Of a DNA stretch of 14,272 nucleotides, positions 1 to 7,303 are shown one piece after another (positions within the stretch are counted from its first letter, which is position 1; every line of letters begins with the position of its first letter). The notes under the pieces were generated by a model. It did not search any database. It saw only the letters and a list, made by a program, of their open reading frames with translations, and was not told the origin of the DNA. This DNA comes from Anaerolineales bacterium UBA3905 (GTDB taxonomy: Bacteria; Chloroflexota; Anaerolineae; Caldilineales; Caldilineaceae), in NCBI GenBank assembly GCA_002391565.1, contig DGFH01000028.1:8544-22815 (forward strand), in the 5' to 3' direction. The position numbers were made by a program, and so were the translations under genes.

Positions 1-915
1 GAACATGAGCAGGCGGATGCCCTCGCCACGGATGCTGTAGTCGCGGTGAGCGATGGCGTTGACGATGGCCTCGCGCACGACCGCCGGCGGATATTCGGTC
101 GTCTCCTCACGCGCCAGGCCGCGAATGCGCATTCCCCGCCGCATGTTGCTGACGACAAACGCTTCCGCCTGCCGCGCCTGCTCTGGCAACACCCCGCCGA
201 TATCTTGCCGGACAAACTCATCGCTCATCGTGACGCCAACATAACGCACGCAGATGATTTCGGCGCTGCGTAAAAAACGCTGTGGCTCGCGGCCAAAGAG
301 CAATAGCCCGGCGACAGTGGGCAGCGGCGCGGCTGCCGGGAGACCGTCGCTCCCACGCCGCGTGATACAGCCGCGCCCCAGCAATGCCTCGACCATGTCG
401 GCGTCGGGCGGCAAACCCACCTGGTTAAGATAGCGGCTGACGCGCGCCGGGTCGAGATCGTCCAGGCTGGCGTCGGCGACCGGCTGGCTCTCGTAGCCGC
501 TCTCGCCGCGATCGAGCAGCAGTTGGCGCAGTTCGGCGGTCGCCAACGGACGATTCTGGCTGCCCGTGCGGGTGAGATAGACGCCGCGCACGTTGTAGAC
601 ATTGGGCAGACCTTCCGGCACCTGGACGATGACGACCTCGCCGCCCGCCAGCGTTACATGCTGTGCACTGGGCAGGATCAGCGGCGGCTCGGTGGACAGG
701 CTGGCTTCCACGATCAATTCGCGCAACGTTGCGGCGTCAATGGCGCCTTGGGGCGTCCCTTTGGCGGTGACGCCCAGCACAGCCAGGCCGCCGTTGGCAT
801 TTGCCATCGCCGCCAGCGTTTCCGCCAGCGCTTGCTTGCTGATCCTGGCGGGCAACAAGGCGACGTGCGCCGACGCCCCGCCGCGCAGCAACACCTGTAC
901 TTCGTCTGTCGACAT
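1..915 (-). CDS. AlbA_2/Schlafen-type DNA-binding protein with GHKL-like ATPase domain (3' end cut off)
   Basis: An uninterrupted leftward frame of 305 codons runs off the left edge of the window, so the C-terminus is missing. The first ~130 residues resemble the AlbA_2 (Schlafen AAA_4) domain: LAETLAAMANANGGLAVLGV, then a V-P-E-G segment and YLTRTGSQNRPLA. The last visible part contains E282-A-I-V-N286-A-I-A-H290-R-D-Y, the typical N-box of the HATPase_c_4 domain found in RecG-like transcriptional regulators. In this family the proteins are thought to be ATP-dependent DNA-binding regulators; the target here is unknown. The start is uncertain: ATG at 915 has no clear ribosome binding site, whereas an in-frame GTG at 942 lies 13 bases after AGGAG (956-960). 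The gene is divergent from the YvcK-like gene. Family assignment is fairly secure, function is not. Confidence 0.8.
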   Translation of the reverse strand, partial: MSTDEVQVLLRGGASAHVALLPARISKQALAETLAAMANANGGLAVLGVTAKGTPQGAIDAATLRELIVEASLSTEPPLILPSAQHVTLAGGEVVIVQVPEGLPNVYNVRGVYLTRTGSQNRPLATAELRQLLLDRGESGYESQPVADASLDDLDPARVSRYLNQVGLPPDADMVEALLGRGCITRRGSDGLPAAAPLPTVAGLLLFGREPQRFLRSAEIICVRYVGVTMSDEFVRQDIGGVLPEQARQAEAFVVSNMRRGMRIRGLAREETTEYPPAVVREAIVNAIAHRDYSIRGEGIRLLMF

Positions 916-992
916 CGTGGTGTAACGGCGGTGCAAACTCACAGTGAAACAGAGGCTCCTGAGTATAAGAGACAAGACGATTTTTCTGCTGC

Positions 993-998
993 ATTATA
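993..998 (-). promoter_or_regulatory. Possible -10 box for the leftward AlbA_2 gene
   Basis: On the minus strand the hexamer is a perfect TATAAT, about 50-80 bases upstream of the candidate starts at 942 and 915. No convincing -35 box is seen 16-18 bases upstream (TATGCC is the best), so this is only a tentative promoter. Confidence 0.35.
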
Positions 999-1097
999 GT
1001 CTTGCTGGAAGAGGAGGCATAGTTTCGGCTCCCGCCCGGTGCAACCTGGTGCATAACAGACGGTGGGCGTCAACCGGCTGTTGACTGTACTGATAGC

Positions 1098-1127
1098 TTG
1101 AGACTATCTCTTCAACCGGGCTATAAT
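1098..1127 (+). promoter_or_regulatory. Promoter of the YvcK-like gene, predicted leaderless transcript
   Basis: TTGAGA (1098-1103), an 18-base spacer and a perfect TATAAT (1122-1127) form a good sigma70-type promoter. Transcription would be expected to begin near 1133-1135, and the start codon is at 1136, so the mRNA would have almost no 5' untranslated region. A stop codon in the same frame lies inside the -10 box (TAA, 1124-1126), so no earlier start in that frame is possible. Confidence 0.7.
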
Positions 1128-1135
1128 CAATCAAT

Positions 1136-2494
1136 ATGACGGTTCACAAATCTCCCTCCACCAGGCCAGAGCGGACATGGCTGTTGTTGCTGCGCCCCGG
1201 CATCGGCATCAAACGCTGGCTGCTGGCAGCGCTGGTCGGCATCTTGCTGACGAGCGTTGGGTTGGCTTTTCTGTTCGTGTTGCTGATGCAGGCAGGGCCA
1301 TTGCACTGGCTTGTGCTCGGCTTCCTGCCTGGGTGGCTGCGCGCCTTGTTCTTCACCGCTTTGGGGCTGTGCATTGCGTCGATCGGCGCACTACGGCTGC
1401 ATCAGATCATCCTGCGCGAAGTGTGGCCGGAGTTGCGCACCCCAGAAAGCCAGGCGGCGGTCAAAGCATTGCTCAAGCGCCAGCAACGGCGCAACGGGCC
1501 GCGCGTCGTTGTGATTGGCGGCGGCACGGGAATGCCGCAGCTGCTACGTGGGCTGCGCGCCTACACCGACAACATCACCGCCATTGTCACCGTGGCGGAT
1601 GACGGCGGCAGCAGCGGGCGACTACGGCGACAGACCGGCACACTGCCCCCGGGCGATTTTCGCAACAACATCGCCGCACTTAGCGAGGCGGAAGGCTTGA
1701 TGACGCGACTCTTCCAGTACCGTTTTGCGGAAAGCGATGTCAACAGCGAGCCTGGGCAACGCAGCGAACTGGCCGGACACAGTTTCGGCAATCTCTTCAT
1801 TACGACGATGGCGGCGATCACCGGCAGCTTTGAGGCCGGCATCGCCGAAAGCAGCCGCGTGTTGGCCGTGCGCGGACGCATCCTACCCAGCACACTGGAA
1901 AATGTCACCCTTTGCGCCGAGGTTAAACGCACAACAGCCGATGGCCGCACTGAATGGGTGATGGTGGAAGGCGAAAGCAACGTGCCCAAGGCCGGTGGAC
2001 AGGTCGAGCGCGTCTATTTACAGCCAGCACATGCGCGCGCTTACCCCGAAGCGATCCGGGCGCTGCTCCAGGCCGACCTGATTGTTGCCGGCCCCGGTAG
2101 CTTCTTTACGAGTGTACTGCCCAATCTGCTGGTCGAATCGATCCGTGACGCCATCCTTGCATCCTCGGCGTTGCGCATCTACATCTGCAACGTCGCCACC
2201 CAACATGGCGAGACCGATGGCTTCAGCGTGCTCGATCATCTGCGTAAGCTGCGTCAGCACGCCGGAGACGCGTTTATGATGACGCTTGCCAACGACAACT
2301 ACAGCCTCGACAAGCCGCCGGCGCACAACGCCAGTTGGGTGACGCTGCCTGCGCCTGGCGAGACATCGGAGTTCACCATCTTCACGGGTGATGTGGTGGA
2401 TGTCACACGACCATGGCGGCACGATTCCGAGAAACTGGCTGCCCGCCTGATGGAGATCTATCAGGAACAGCGCGCAAGATCACCCAAAGTGTAA
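1136..2494 (+). CDS. Membrane-anchored YvcK/CofD-like protein (gluconeogenesis factor family)
   Basis: This 452-residue protein belongs to the YvcK (UPF0052, CofD-like) family. Bacillus YvcK is needed for growth on gluconeogenic carbon sources and for cell shape, and binds UDP-sugars. Visible signatures are the nucleotide-binding loop VVVIGGGTGMPQLLRGL (GGGTG at 128-132), ADDGGSSGRLR (154-164), GDFRNN (173-178) and AGPGSFFTSVLPNL (about 317-330). Unlike the soluble Bacillus protein, it starts with two strongly hydrophobic segments (about 28-51 and 58-87), so the catalytic-like domain is probably tethered to the inner face of the membrane. The start at 1136 keeps both helices; the next methionine is residue 51. 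No ribosome binding site precedes it, consistent with a leaderless mRNA. It lies 168 bases upstream of gap in the same direction, which fits a role around central carbon metabolism. Family call is secure; exact role is inferred. Confidence 0.92.
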   Translation: MTVHKSPSTRPERTWLLLLRPGIGIKRWLLAALVGILLTSVGLAFLFVLLMQAGPLHWLVLGFLPGWLRALFFTALGLCIASIGALRLHQIILREVWPELRTPESQAAVKALLKRQQRRNGPRVVVIGGGTGMPQLLRGLRAYTDNITAIVTVADDGGSSGRLRRQTGTLPPGDFRNNIAALSEAEGLMTRLFQYRFAESDVNSEPGQRSELAGHSFGNLFITTMAAITGSFEAGIAESSRVLAVRGRILPSTLENVTLCAEVKRTTADGRTEWVMVEGESNVPKAGGQVERVYLQPAHARAYPEAIRALLQADLIVAGPGSFFTSVLPNLLVESIRDAILASSALRIYICNVATQHGETDGFSVLDHLRKLRQHAGDAFMMTLANDNYSLDKPPAHNASWVTLPAPGETSEFTIFTGDVVDVTRPWRHDSEKLAARLMEIYQEQRARSPKV

Positions 2495-2662
2495 ACTACA
2501 CAATTTCCAGGAGTAATGGTAAAATAAACACATAGTTGGTTCGACCCTGTGGTAGCGCGTGTCAGTAACGAGAGAAGCGGGGTGCACAGTCACCGACAGA
2601 GTAAGCTCCTCAAAAGATGTTGATAAAGATTTTGTTTTTCCACAATTACAGGAGAGATTCTA

Positions 2663-3673
2663 ATGGCAGTCAAAGTAGCGATTAACGGGTTTGGCCGCAT
2701 CGGGCGTCAGGTTACCAAGGCGCTGTTCGAGAACTATCGCGGCAAGTTCGACCTGGTGGCCGTCAACGACTTAAGCGATACGGCGACCAACGCCCACCTT
2801 TTCAAGTACGACAGCAACTACGGCGCCTTCCCAGGCACGGTTGAGGTCAAGGATGGCGATCTGGTCATTGACGGCGACCGCATCAAAGTGCTGGCCGAGA
2901 AGGATCCGAGCAAGCTACCGTGGGGTGACATGGGCGTCGATATTGTCGTCGAGAGCACCGGCATCTTTACCACGCGCGAGAAGGCAGGCTTGCACCTGAC
3001 GGCAGGCGCGAAGAAAGTCATCATCAGTGCGCCGGCCAAGGGCGAAGACCTGACCGTTGTGCTCGGCGTCAACGAAGACAAGTACGACCCGGCGACGCAC
3101 CACATCATCAGCAACGCCAGTTGCACCACCAACTGTCTGGCGCCAGCAGCGAAAGTGCTCAACGACCTGGCTGGCATCCAGCAGGCGCTGATGACAACAA
3201 TTCACGCCTACACCAATGATCAGCGCATTCTCGACCTGGTGCACAAGGATCTGCGCCGCGCCCGCGCCGCTGCCATGAGCATTATCCCGACGACAACCGG
3301 CGCGGCCAAGGCTGTTGCCCTGGTGATCCCAGAACTCAAGGGCAAGTTCGACGGCTATGCCATGCGCGTGCCCACCTCCACCGTCTCTGTAGTAGACTTT
3401 ACAGCAACAGTCGACAAGGAGATCACAAAGGATGAGCTGATCGCTGCCCTCGACGCTGCTGCCGCTGGCCCGATGAAGGGCATCTTGCAGGTGGTGCGCG
3501 AGCCGTTGGTCAGCATCGACTTCAAGGGCAGCCCCTTCAGCAGCTCGGTGGATGTCGAGTTCACCAACGTCTATGGCAAGATGGTCAAGGTCGTGACCTG
3601 GTACGACAACGAATGGGGCTATAGCTCGCGCGTCGCCGACCTGATCGACTTCATGGCGAAGAAGGGCATCTAG
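2663..3673 (+). CDS. gap: Glyceraldehyde-3-phosphate dehydrogenase, type I
   Basis: The enzyme converts glyceraldehyde 3-phosphate, phosphate and NAD(P)+ to 1,3-bisphosphoglycerate in glycolysis, and runs in reverse in gluconeogenesis. It is 336 residues long, full length for the family. The Rossmann motif INGFGRIGR is at the N-terminus (7-15), the catalytic cysteine is C154 in SNASCTTNCLAP and the catalytic histidine H181 in TTIHAYTNDQ. The acidic residue D36 after the second strand (AVNDLSD) points to NAD preference. The Leu-Pro pair that precedes HKDLRRARAA in many NAD-specific enzymes is Leu-Val here, a small deviation. AGGAGAG (2650-2656) lies 6 bases before the ATG. No convincing promoter is seen in the 168-base gap upstream: TAAAAT (2520-2525) and TTGATA (2620-2625) lack good partners. 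It is followed by pgk across an unusual repeat-rich spacer. Confidence 0.98.
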   Translation: MAVKVAINGFGRIGRQVTKALFENYRGKFDLVAVNDLSDTATNAHLFKYDSNYGAFPGTVEVKDGDLVIDGDRIKVLAEKDPSKLPWGDMGVDIVVESTGIFTTREKAGLHLTAGAKKVIISAPAKGEDLTVVLGVNEDKYDPATHHIISNASCTTNCLAPAAKVLNDLAGIQQALMTTIHAYTNDQRILDLVHKDLRRARAAAMSIIPTTTGAAKAVALVIPELKGKFDGYAMRVPTSTVSVVDFTATVDKEITKDELIAALDAAAAGPMKGILQVVREPLVSIDFKGSPFSSSVDVEFTNVYGKMVKVVTWYDNEWGYSSRVADLIDFMAKKGI

Positions 3674-3686
3674 GAATAAAATAAAG

Positions 3687-3815
3687 AGAATGGAGATTAG
3701 GAGATTGAGCGATTAGGAGATCAGGTGATGATGCGATTGTGTGAATGGCGGCGACGACAATCTCCAGTCTCCAATCTCCAATCTCTTCATCGCCTAATCT
3801 CCCAGTCTCCACCAT
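3687..3815. repeat. Imperfect inverted repeat built of GGAGATT-like units between gap and pgk
   Basis: The left arm (about 3687-3730) is purine-rich, with repeated GGAGATT-like words. The right arm (about 3761-3815) is rich in AATCTCC. The reverse complement of the right arm aligns with the left arm over about 40 bases with scattered mismatches and one 3-base gap (shared words AATGG, GGAGATT, GCGAT, GAGAT). The transcript could fold into a long hairpin with a loop of about 40 bases. The same unit type recurs after tpiA at 6366-6440. It lies in the non-coding spacer between the gap stop and the pgk start. Confidence 0.8.
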
Positions 3816-3823
3816 TTTCTTGC

Positions 3824-3861
3824 ACGTGGCGCGCGGTGATAGGCTGTGCGCCACGTTTTTT
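3824..3861 (+). terminator. Terminator-like hairpin immediately before pgk (possible attenuator)
   Basis: A perfect 9-base stem (ACGTGGCGC 3824-3832 with GCGCCACGT 3848-3856) encloses a 15-base loop and runs directly into TTTTTT (3856-3861). This is the layout of a Rho-independent terminator. The T-run ends only 18 bases before the pgk start codon, so it sits where the pgk leader and ribosome binding site must be. It could end the gap transcript or act as an attenuator for pgk. Its activity is inferred. Confidence 0.75.
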
Positions 3862-3879
3862 ATGAAAGGGCAAGTCCCC

Positions 3880-5061
<1,182 letters not shown>

Positions 5062-5081
5062 ACAGGGGACATTGCAACGTC

Positions 5082-5459
5082 ATGGGCTTTTTCGCAAAAA
5101 TCCTGGCAGCGTTCACCGGCAAAGCGCCAACCGGCGGCGACCGTTACCTGCCGCTCTACGTCCTCGACCACCGCTGTCGTGAACCGATCAGCGGTCAAAT
5201 CGACTTGTTGAACGAGCTAAGCCTGGCTGAAGAAGGCGGCTACTATGTGCGCAAGGTCTTGCACACCGCTGGCAAACGCCGCTGCTTCAGCCAGGTCGAA
5301 GTGCAGCTCTGGCTGGACGGTAAGAAGCAGATCACTCGCCATGAAGTCCAGGGTGGGCGTTGGTTGACGGCGGCAGAGTACGCCGCTGCGGTGGAACGCC
5401 AGGCGCAGGAGGCAGAGGCCGCTGTCAACAACGCTGGCGATCTTGACGAAGCGCCATGA
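5082..5459 (+). CDS. Small uncharacterised protein between pgk and tpiA
   Basis: I do not recognise a characterised family. The 125-residue product begins with a short hydrophobic stretch (MGFFAKILAAF), too short for a confident membrane helix. A compact, aromatic-rich core follows (about residues 20-100: RYLPLYVLDHRCREPISGQIDLLNEL, GGYYVRK, SQVEVQLWLDGKKQITRHEVQGGRWLTAAEY), then an Ala/Glu-rich acidic tail. H30-x-C32 and H61...C68 could form a metal site, but this is only a suggestion from residue spacing. The gene lies 20 bases after pgk, with a G-rich site (AGGGGA, about 5064-5069) a rather long 12 bases from the ATG. Codon use resembles its neighbours and coding looks genuine. Co-transcription with glycolytic genes suggests a link to them, but no function can be assigned. 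Confidence 0.85.
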   Translation: MGFFAKILAAFTGKAPTGGDRYLPLYVLDHRCREPISGQIDLLNELSLAEEGGYYVRKVLHTAGKRRCFSQVEVQLWLDGKKQITRHEVQGGRWLTAAEYAAAVERQAQEAEAAVNNAGDLDEAP

Positions 5460-5481
5460 CATCTCATTTCCAACTGAGTCC

Positions 5482-5514
5482 ACCTTCCTGGAAGTTGGCA
5501 GCTTGCAGGAAGGT
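5482..5514 (+). promoter_or_regulatory. Stable hairpin in the tpiA leader
   Basis: A perfect 9-base stem (ACCTTCCTG 5482-5490 with CAGGAAGGT 5506-5514) can be lengthened by AAG/CTT inside after a single G-G mismatch, leaving a 7-base loop. No T-run follows, so it is not a simple terminator. A second weaker pairing, AACGGGA with TCCCGTT (about 5536-5576), lies nearer the tpiA ribosome binding site. The 142-base spacer between the small protein and tpiA contains no other gene. Role unknown: mRNA stability or processing is possible. Confidence 0.55.
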
Positions 5515-5601
5515 ACGCACAATAACCAACAATAACGGGAACATGCAGCGTTGTCGTCCCTCGCAACTCGTCCCGTTTTGCAAAATAAGGAGCAAACTAT
5601 C

Positions 5602-6366
5602 ATGCGCAAGCCAATGATGGCGGGCAATTGGAAGATGAACAAGACGATTAACGAGGCGGTGGCGCTGGCCCGCGCCATCCGTGAGCAGGTCAACGACATC
5701 ACCAACGTTGACTGTGTCGTCTGCCCGCCCTTTATCGACATTCCGATGGTTAGCGCCGAACTGATGGGCAGTAACGTGGCCGTCGGCGCACAGAACATGC
5801 ACTGGGCCGAAAGCGGCGCCTACACCGGCGAGATCAGCGCAGCCATGCTCAAGAACCTGGCAAACTACGTGATCATCGGCCACAGCGAACGTCGCCAATA
5901 CTTTGCCGAAACCGACGAGAGTGTGAACAAGAAGGCGCATGCCGCTGTCGCCGCTGGCCTTACGCCGATCATCTGCGTGGGCGAGTCGCTGGAGCAGAAT
6001 GAACGCGGGGAGACGCGGGACTTTGTGAGCGGGCAGGTCAAAGCAGCGCTGGCGGGCTTCACCGCCAACCAGATGGCGGACATCATCATCGCCTACGAGC
6101 CGATCTGGGCGATCGGCACGGGACGCGCAGCGACAGCGCAGCAGGCGAACGACATCTGCGGCGGCGGGGTGCGCGCGGCGGTGGGCGAATTCCTCGGCGC
6201 AGAAGCAGCGGCAACGATCCGCATTCTCTACGGCGGCAGCGCCAACGAAAAGAACATCGGTGAACTGATGGCGCAACCCGACATCGACGGCGCCCTAATC
6301 GGCGGCGCTTCGCTCAAAGTCGAAAGCTACGTGGCGATGGTGAAGACAACGAGCGAGTTGTATTAG
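5602..6366 (+). CDS. tpiA: Triosephosphate isomerase
   Basis: The enzyme interconverts dihydroxyacetone phosphate and glyceraldehyde 3-phosphate. The product is 254 residues, typical length. Active-site residues are all present: N9 and K11 in AGNWKMNKT, H94 in IIGHSERRQYFAETDE, and E166 in IAYEPIWAIGTGRAAT. The phosphate-binding end YGGSANEKNIGELMAQPDIDGALIGGASLK is also intact. The start at 5602 is set by TAAGGAG (5586-5592), 9 bases upstream, and by alignment of MRKPMMAGNWKMNKT with family N-termini. The longer frame to 5551 has no support. It completes the gap-pgk-tpiA set. Its stop codon TAG shares its last base with the first unit of the downstream heptamer repeat. Confidence 0.98.
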   Translation: MRKPMMAGNWKMNKTINEAVALARAIREQVNDITNVDCVVCPPFIDIPMVSAELMGSNVAVGAQNMHWAESGAYTGEISAAMLKNLANYVIIGHSERRQYFAETDESVNKKAHAAVAAGLTPIICVGESLEQNERGETRDFVSGQVKAALAGFTANQMADIIIAYEPIWAIGTGRAATAQQANDICGGGVRAAVGEFLGAEAAATIRILYGGSANEKNIGELMAQPDIDGALIGGASLKVESYVAMVKTTSELY

Positions 6367-6440
6367 GAGATTGGAGATTGGAGATTTGGAGATCGGGAGC
6401 ATGGAGATCTTTAATCTCTAATCTCTAGTCTCTAGTCTCC
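6366..6440. repeat. GGAGATT heptamer array followed by its inverted copy, between tpiA and exosortase
   Basis: The left arm consists of tandem units GGAGATT (6366-6372), GGAGATT (6373-6379), GGAGATTT (6380-6387), GGAGATC (6388-6394), a degenerate unit, and GGAGATC (6403-6409). The right arm is four tandem heptamers TAATCTC, TAATCTC, TAGTCTC, TAGTCTC (6412-6439). The arms can pair as RNA with some G-U pairs to form a long hairpin. The array begins with the last base of the tpiA stop codon and ends 3 bases before the AGGA of the exosortase gene, so it fills nearly the whole spacer. It may affect mRNA stability, termination or translation of the next gene. Confidence 0.9.
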
Positions 6441-6454
6441 ATAGGATTGCACGC

Positions 6455-7303
6455 ATGGCGCAATTCACTTCCCGAACGGTGTGGCTGCCGTTGCTGGCGC
6501 TGATTGGCTTTGTCGCTATCACGTGGCCGGTTTGGCAGTGGCTCTGGTTCGAGTGGATGTCCAACCAGTACTACAGTCACGGGCTATTGATCTTGCCGGT
6601 GGCGCTTTTTCTTGCCGTCCAGCGTTTCCGCAACGATCCTGACCTTGTTTACACGCCAGGGCAGGGCGCGTTGGCAGGCGTCATCGCCCTGGCGCTTGGG
6701 CTGGCCGCCTATCTGGTCGCCTTGCAACAGCGTGCGTACTATCTGGCCGCCTTCGCCATGATCGGCATGTTGGCGGGGCTAGTGTGGGCGCTGGCCGGTG
6801 CTGCGGTGCTGCGCAAGCTGGTCTTTCCCATCGGCTATCTGGTGCTGATGGTGCCACTGCCAGCGCTGGATCGCGTCACGCTGCCGCTGGCGCTCTTCAC
6901 CGGCTTCTGCTCCGGCTCGCTCGTGCAATGGCTGGGGCTGCCGGTGGCCATCAACGGCAACGCCATTGCCTTGCCCAACGCCGACCTGGTGATCGGCGCG
7001 CAATGCAGTGGGGTCAACTCGCTGATTACGCTGGTGGCGCTGCTCGTGTTGGTGGCCTATCTGCTGGAAGGCCCGGTGTGGTCGCGGCTTGCGCTCATCC
7101 TGCTGGCAATCCCCCTGGCGCTGGTGGGCAATATTTTGCGCGTGGCAACGCTGCTCTTCGTGGCGCGGGCGTGGGGCGCCGACGCCGCCTTCACCTTCTA
7201 CCACGACTATTCGGGCATCCTCTTTTTTGTCGCCGTGTTGGCGCTGATCATGCCGCTGACGCGGGCGCTGCAATTTGGCCGGCTGCGCGCCGAAGTGATC
7301 TAA
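6455..7303 (+). CDS. Exosortase/archaeosortase family transpeptidase
   Basis: This is a 282-residue, almost entirely hydrophobic, multi-pass membrane protein. It carries the exosortase triad: C184 in the motif GAQCSGVNSL, R229 in NILRVATLLF, and H250 in FYHDYSGILFF. Exosortases are thought to process proteins with C-terminal sorting signals (PEP-CTERM type) and are usually linked to exopolysaccharide production. AGGA (6443-6446) lies 8 bases before the ATG. The gene immediately downstream encodes an EpsI-like partner that overlaps by one base (TAATG). No sorting substrate or polysaccharide gene is visible in the window, so the subtype cannot be named. Family call is secure. Confidence 0.93.
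   Translation: MAQFTSRTVWLPLLALIGFVAITWPVWQWLWFEWMSNQYYSHGLLILPVALFLAVQRFRNDPDLVYTPGQGALAGVIALALGLAAYLVALQQRAYYLAAFAMIGMLAGLVWALAGAAVLRKLVFPIGYLVLMVPLPALDRVTLPLALFTGFCSGSLVQWLGLPVAINGNAIALPNADLVIGAQCSGVNSLITLVALLVLVAYLLEGPVWSRLALILLAIPLALVGNILRVATLLFVARAWGADAAFTFYHDYSGILFFVAVLALIMPLTRALQFGRLRAEVI

Noticed and set aside
2516..2527. Tiny three-codon frame (M-V-K-stop) after AGGAG downstream of the YvcK-like gene
   Set aside because: Too short to distinguish from chance; no attenuator structure follows it.
2620..2648. Promoter for gap based on TTGATA at 2620
   Set aside because: No acceptable -10 box lies 16-19 bases downstream, so it is not reported as a feature.
3745..3879. N-terminal extension of pgk by 45 codons to an upstream ATG
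   Set aside because: The extension is translated repeat and hairpin sequence; the family N-terminus begins at 3880 and a ribosome binding site precedes it.
5464..6276. Long open frame (270 codons) antisense to tpiA
   Set aside because: It is the complement of a well-conserved enzyme gene with high GC; the product has no recognisable motifs and the frame is explained by codon bias of tpiA.
6366..6440. CRISPR-like array from the short regular repeats
   Set aside because: Units are 7-8 bases with no spacers, and no cas genes are near.
6779..7273. Leftward frame of 164 codons opposite the exosortase
   Set aside because: Its product is a His/Gln/Arg-rich low-complexity string, the usual mirror of a Leu/Ala-rich membrane protein gene.
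6784..7302. Upstream extension of the EpsI-like gene inside the exosortase gene
   Set aside because: The exosortase frame is well supported over this stretch, and the EpsI anchor sequence begins at 7303 with a TAATG overlap.
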